Below, piece after piece: positions 4,307-7,523 of a DNA stretch of 7,523 nucleotides. The DNA is from an uncultured Eggerthellaceae bacterium (lineage in GTDB: Bacteria > Actinomycetota > Coriobacteriia > Coriobacteriales > Eggerthellaceae). The notes under the pieces are model-generated. The model was not told where the DNA came from. It saw only the letters and a list, made by a program, of their open reading frames with translations, and did no database searches. The DNA is taken from assembly GCA_946618265.1 (NCBI GenBank), contig CAMOLA010000072.1, positions 1-7,523 on the forward strand, in the 5' to 3' direction. Each line of letters begins with the position of its first letter. Positions within the stretch are counted from its first letter, which is position 1. The position numbers and the translations under genes were made by a program.

Positions 4307-7235
4307 CCAAATCGCTCAGGAAATAGTCGTACAGGTCTGCCTTCACGGGGGTCTCTAGCCGATAGGTGATTTCGACGGCGTTGGTGGTGGTGCCTTGCAT
4401 TACGATCTGCTCGAACTTGCCAGTGGGGTATATTTCTCCTAGGAAGTAGAATTCCTTGCCGTCGTCTTTGTCCTCTTTGTTCTTGCGGAGGAACAGGAAG
4501 CATCTCATTCCGTTCGTCGCCGCATTCCTCAGGCTGGCTATTTCGGGCGAAGAGAGCGTGCGGTTGCTTTTGGATATGGCGATGAGCTCGCGGTCCGATA
4601 CGAAGCGGTCTTCGTACATCGTCGTGATGCTGATAGAAGGATCCTTCTCGTAGTCGATAAAAACCGGGAAAGTGTTCGTCTTCTTATCATGGAAGTATCC
4701 GCCAACGTTTTGGTAGTTGGGTTCTTTCTCCCATTTCAGCAATCGACAGATCTCCTCGCGCGTGTACTTGGCGTTCAGAACGAAATCCGTGTCCTTGTAC
4801 ACTTCGGCATAGTCGCGGGCGTTGCGTGCCAGCCCGAACTCTATTGCATCGAGAACGTGGCGTTTAAACTCGTCATCGCGAAGGGCGCGGTAGAATTGCC
4901 CGCTCAGCGTTATGCCGTTTCCGTCGTTCTCCACGAGCTGCGCGCCTGCGGTTGAAAACGACCCAGAGAGGACGTTCGTGATCGATCGCATGCGTTCTGC
5001 CGCGATGCCAGCGTAGCCGGCGAACGCGCTAACGCTTTCATGGCGTGACGAATCGCCGATGAGCCGTTTGAGCAGAATGAGCTCGTCGCGGCTTTTCCCG
5101 CTTGCTAGCTTCTGGCTCAGGAACTTCAGCATCTCGAGTTTTTGCTTGCTGAATGAATGCTTGCAGTCTTCCTCGTACTTTTCCAGGAAGGCCGCGTACG
5201 ACCCGTATTTCCTGATGATTATCATCGGGTCAATTGATTCGTTTTCATCGAAATCGAGCAAGCTCGGAATGCGGCCGATAATTTGCTTGAGGTGCTCGTA
5301 TTCGCCGCGTATCAGCTTTGCGTTTCCAAACCGACCCTGTTCAAGGGCCTTGAATATTCTTGCTTCCGAGATTCGATCGAAGCTAATCGTTGAGCAACCG
5401 GGTATGACGGTGCTGCCTTCTTTGACGGATTTCCGCAGGTTGTCTTTGTTGTAGCTGCGGTCGCCGGAGAGGGCTACAGGCACGAGGTAGTTCTTTTGAT
5501 AGTTCCCGATGAAATCTAGAACAAGCGCGTATTCTTTCCCCTCGAACTTGCGCAAGCCGCGCCCGAGTTGCTGTACGAAGACGATTGCGGATTCAGTGCG
5601 ACGGAGCATGATTATCTGGTTGAGAGAGGGGATGTCTACGCCTTCGTTCAGGATGTCGACAGAGAAGATGTACTGCAGCTCTCCTTGCTCAAGTTGAGCA
5701 ATTGCGGCATCTCGTTCGGGCTCGCTTGTGGAACCGCTAATGGCAATCGTGCGATATCCGCGTGCGTTGAACATGGCGGAAAGCTGTGCGGCCTCCTCGT
5801 TGCGGTTGCAGAAGATAAGCCCGCGACGGTGGTTTTTATCGACGGTGTACTCTTCTATCTTTTGTACGATGTGGCGAACGCGCTCTTCCGAGGTCAGTTT
5901 CGAGAAAAGGCCGAAGTCGTCTACGGCTTCATCGTCGATGTCGAGGTCGGCGATTCCGAAGTAGTGGAACGGAGCGAGCATGTCGTTGTCGAGGGCGTCT
6001 TGAAGGGTGATGCGATAGGCGATCACGTGGTTGAATAAGCTATAGACGTCATACCCGTCCGTGCGGCTTGGGGTCGCCGTCATGCCCAGGCAAAACTTTG
6101 GCTTGAAGTAATCGAGTATGACCTGATAGCTCGCCGCTCCCGTTCGGTGCGCCTCATCGACGATGATGTAATCAAATGCATCGGGGGCAAATTTGTCCAA
6201 CCTTCGCGAGAGCGTTCCGACCATCGCGAAGAGGCATGTCGCAGAGCTGCGGTCCTTCCCGCCGTCGTAGATCTCATAGGCAAAGCCATCTTTGAGCACT
6301 CGCTGAAAGCTCTCGAGCGACGCAGAGAGAATCCGCTTTCTGTGCGCAACGAAGAGGACGCGCGTTGGCTTGGTCGCTTTTACGTCGAGTGCCGAGAGGT
6401 ACGTCTTGCCCGTGCCTGTTGCCGAGACGAGGAGTGCGCGCGGTTCATTTCTTGCATGCAGTACTGCGAGGGCCTCTAGTGCGTGCGTTTGCATTTTGTT
6501 CGGGGTGATTTCGTCTTTTGCAGGGGTCGTCGTTTTGCCCTCTGTGTTTGTTTCGAAGCCTTTCGAAGGCAAAGACTGGCTCGGATTGTCGTAATTAATG
6601 GAAAACGGTGGTTGCCGTTGGGTCTGACGCTGATTGCGATGTTTCTCGTACTCGTCGATCCATTGCGAACTCAGCTCGACCGATGTGTCACTGAACCACA
6701 GCGCGTTGAATTGACGTTTTGCTTCAGATAGCAAATCCCCTTGCTCATAAGTGTGGAACAAAACGTTCCATTCCTTGTTGCACGTTAAGGCTTTTTGAGT
6801 GAGGTTCGAACTGCCTATGATGATCGTCGAGAGGCCGCCCTTATCGAAGAAATAACCTTTTGCATGATGCTCGCCCTGGTAAACGCGCGTTTCAACGTTG
6901 CGATAGCCGAGCAGTGTCCTCAATGCGCCAGGATCATTGAAGTTTAGATACGTCGAAGTCAGGATTCTGCCCGGAATGCCTCGTTCGCCCAGTTCAAGCA
7001 ATATCGGAATGAGCGTCTGGATGCCGCTGTCGGTTATGAAGGCGACGGAGAAGTCGAAGCTGATGCAATCGCGCAATTCGCGCTTGAGCACCGATAGGAC
7101 GTTGACGCCTGCGAGCTCGTCGTTTGCTAGAATGCGCGGGGCGTATCGCTTGTCCGCATTCGGATCGGCCTGTATGAAACTTGACTCTAGACCTTTCGAG
7201 AAATCGACCACGCTGTAGTTGATATGAACAGCCAT
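4293..7235 (-). CDS. PLD-like nuclease / superfamily 2 helicase / DUF3427-type protein
   Basis: Complete, 980 residues. About 40-185 is a phospholipase-D-like domain: FDFSVAFITDSGI, then the half-site HHAKGYFF (H124, K126), IIGSSNLTQKAL (141-150) and NKEWNV (E155). About 190-245 is a polar linker rich in Gln, Asn, Pro and Thr. About 245-580 is an SF2 helicase core: Walker A SATGTGKT (271-278), motif II DEAH (360-363), motif III TAT (386-388), motif V EGVDIP (531-536) and motif VI QQLGRGLR (555-562). From about 600 to the end, the acidic and aromatic-rich region matches the DUF3427 type that follows such helicases. The layout predicts ATP-driven DNA translocation coupled to a nuclease, typical of restriction-like or other defence proteins; this is inference. 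One HKD half-site suggests it acts as a dimer. GGAAGGA seven bases before the ATG fixes the start. GC content looks lower than in the IS, hinting at transfer. Confidence 0.93.
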   Translation of the reverse strand: MAVHINYSVVDFSKGLESSFIQADPNADKRYAPRILANDELAGVNVLSVLKRELRDCISFDFSVAFITDSGIQTLIPILLELGERGIPGRILTSTYLNFNDPGALRTLLGYRNVETRVYQGEHHAKGYFFDKGGLSTIIIGSSNLTQKALTCNKEWNVLFHTYEQGDLLSEAKRQFNALWFSDTSVELSSQWIDEYEKHRNQRQTQRQPPFSINYDNPSQSLPSKGFETNTEGKTTTPAKDEITPNKMQTHALEALAVLHARNEPRALLVSATGTGKTYLSALDVKATKPTRVLFVAHRKRILSASLESFQRVLKDGFAYEIYDGGKDRSSATCLFAMVGTLSRRLDKFAPDAFDYIIVDEAHRTGAASYQVILDYFKPKFCLGMTATPSRTDGYDVYSLFNHVIAYRITLQDALDNDMLAPFHYFGIADLDIDDEAVDDFGLFSKLTSEERVRHIVQKIEEYTVDKNHRRGLIFCNRNEEAAQLSAMFNARGYRTIAISGSTSEPERDAAIAQLEQGELQYIFSVDILNEGVDIPSLNQIIMLRRTESAIVFVQQLGRGLRKFEGKEYALVLDFIGNYQKNYLVPVALSGDRSYNKDNLRKSVKEGSTVIPGCSTISFDRISEARIFKALEQGRFGNAKLIRGEYEHLKQIIGRIPSLLDFDENESIDPMIIIRKYGSYAAFLEKYEEDCKHSFSKQKLEMLKFLSQKLASGKSRDELILLKRLIGDSSRHESVSAFAGYAGIAAERMRSITNVLSGSFSTAGAQLVENDGNGITLSGQFYRALRDDEFKRHVLDAIEFGLARNARDYAEVYKDTDFVLNAKYTREEICRLLKWEKEPNYQNVGGYFHDKKTNTFPVFIDYEKDPSISITTMYEDRFVSDRELIAISKSNRTLSSPEIASLRNAATNGMRCFLFLRKNKEDKDDGKEFYFLGEIYPTGKFEQIVMQGTTTNAVEITYRLETPVKADLYDYFLSDLDVNA

Positions 7236-7237
7236 CC

Positions 7238-7464
7238 CGCATTCCTTCCGCTCGTATAGTACGCATGATCCGGGAATAAGGGAAACATTTCAAGGGAACG
7301 CTTATCTGGCGGTTTGCATTCTCATTGTCTGTATCTATGAGGCTTTCAATTCGTCCGATCTCGGGATGCTCTATCCAAAAGGGATGTTCGCACAGCGGCA
7401 AAAGACGGCTAAGAACTTCGTCGTTTTCACGAGTGTGCGGTGGAACCCTATCAGGGTTTGTTGG
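7238..7464 (-). other. Doubtful open frame upstream of the helicase, possibly a gene remnant
   Basis: Minus-strand frame 7464 downward is open for over 70 codons before the helicase start and continues out of frame inside it. The upstream part looks protein-like (VLSRLLPLCEHPFWIEHPEI, then GRIESLIDTDNENANRQI). It has no ATG or GTG with an SD sequence; a TTG at 7401 is the only early start, and a TAA closes the frame at 7467-7465. It also overlaps the likely helicase promoter. It may be a 5'-truncated remnant or chance, since the opposite strand is also open here. I recognise no family. Confidence 0.2.
7265..7293 (-). promoter_or_regulatory. Sigma70-type promoter of the PLD-helicase
   Basis: On the minus strand TTGAAA (7293-7288, 5 of 6), a 17-bp spacer and GATCAT (7270-7265, 4 of 6) lie about 30 bp ahead of the start codon. 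The leader would be about 20-25 nt and would include the GGAAGGA ribosome binding site. Confidence 0.5.
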
Positions 7465-7495
7465 TTAAAACACGTTGCTGGCTGATCCCAGCCAG
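7444..7495. repeat. Two small hairpins near the right edge
   Basis: AACCCT/AGGGTT (7444-7449 with 7453-7458) and CTGGCT/AGCCAG (7478-7483 with 7490-7495) are perfect six-base stems with short loops. Neither has a strong U tract. They may belong to the 3' end of a gene outside the window. The remaining edge sequence is G/C-rich, with GCCCGCGGGC near 7505. Confidence 0.35.
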
Positions 7496-7523
7496 TTAGT
7501 TGTTGCCCGCGGGCGGGGTCCGC

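Noticed and set aside
6994..7235. Downstream part of the minus-strand frame that enters the helicase
   Set aside because: Arg/His/Gln-rich sequence in an alternative frame of the PLD domain; only the part beyond 7235 deserves mention.
1..7523. CRISPR array, tRNA, rRNA or origin
   Set aside because: No regularly spaced long direct repeats, no cloverleaf-like segment and no rRNA-like blocks were seen. The only regular repeats are the eight-base boxes at the IS end.

Overview
This 7.5 kb window looks like an accessory (defence or mobile) region of a high-GC actinobacterium, most likely a gut coriobacterium of the Eggerthella kind. That placement is an inference from strong GC bias in codon third positions, the style of the IS3-type transposase, and a short Nif11-like peptide of a sort common in that class. 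No housekeeping gene or RNA gene in the window fixes the taxonomy.

Layout. (1) Positions 1-249, minus strand: the middle of a Fic-family gene. It runs off the left edge and is cut at its 5' side by an insertion sequence. (2) About 247-1894: an IS3-family element with a 12-bp terminal inverted repeat, a 32-bp perfect palindrome ahead of the transposase, and orfA and orfB joined by an A7 slippery site. The orfB half is decayed: an expected catalytic Asp reads Gly and two one-base deletions break the frame. The right end carries four GTGTCYAC boxes spaced 31-33 bp. (3) 1895-2033: AT-rich leader. (4) 2034-3200, plus: complete AAA_14/DUF4143 ATPase. (5) 3201-3392: no gene seen. (6) 3393-3593, minus: a 66-residue Nif11-like double-glycine leader peptide with no modification or export genes beside it. 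(7) 3594-3883: divergent regulatory region with several inverted repeats and a good promoter facing right. (8) 3884-4282, plus: NUDIX hydrolase of the MutT/CTP pyrophosphohydrolase type. (9) 4293-7235, minus: a 980-residue protein joining a phospholipase-D-like nuclease domain, a superfamily 2 helicase and a DUF3427-type C-terminal region. (10) 7236-7523: the helicase promoter, a doubtful open frame and small hairpins.

How the genes may work together. The NUDIX gene and the PLD-helicase converge tail to tail with 10 bp between their stop codons. Both have recognisable 17-bp-spacer promoters. They are the best candidate for a functional module, plausibly anti-phage or DNA-surveillance: a nuclease-helicase that acts on foreign DNA and a nucleotide hydrolase that cleans or depletes nucleotides. 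That role is inferred from domain content, not shown. The truncated Fic gene, the DUF4143 ATPase and the degenerate IS fit the same picture of a rearranged accessory island.
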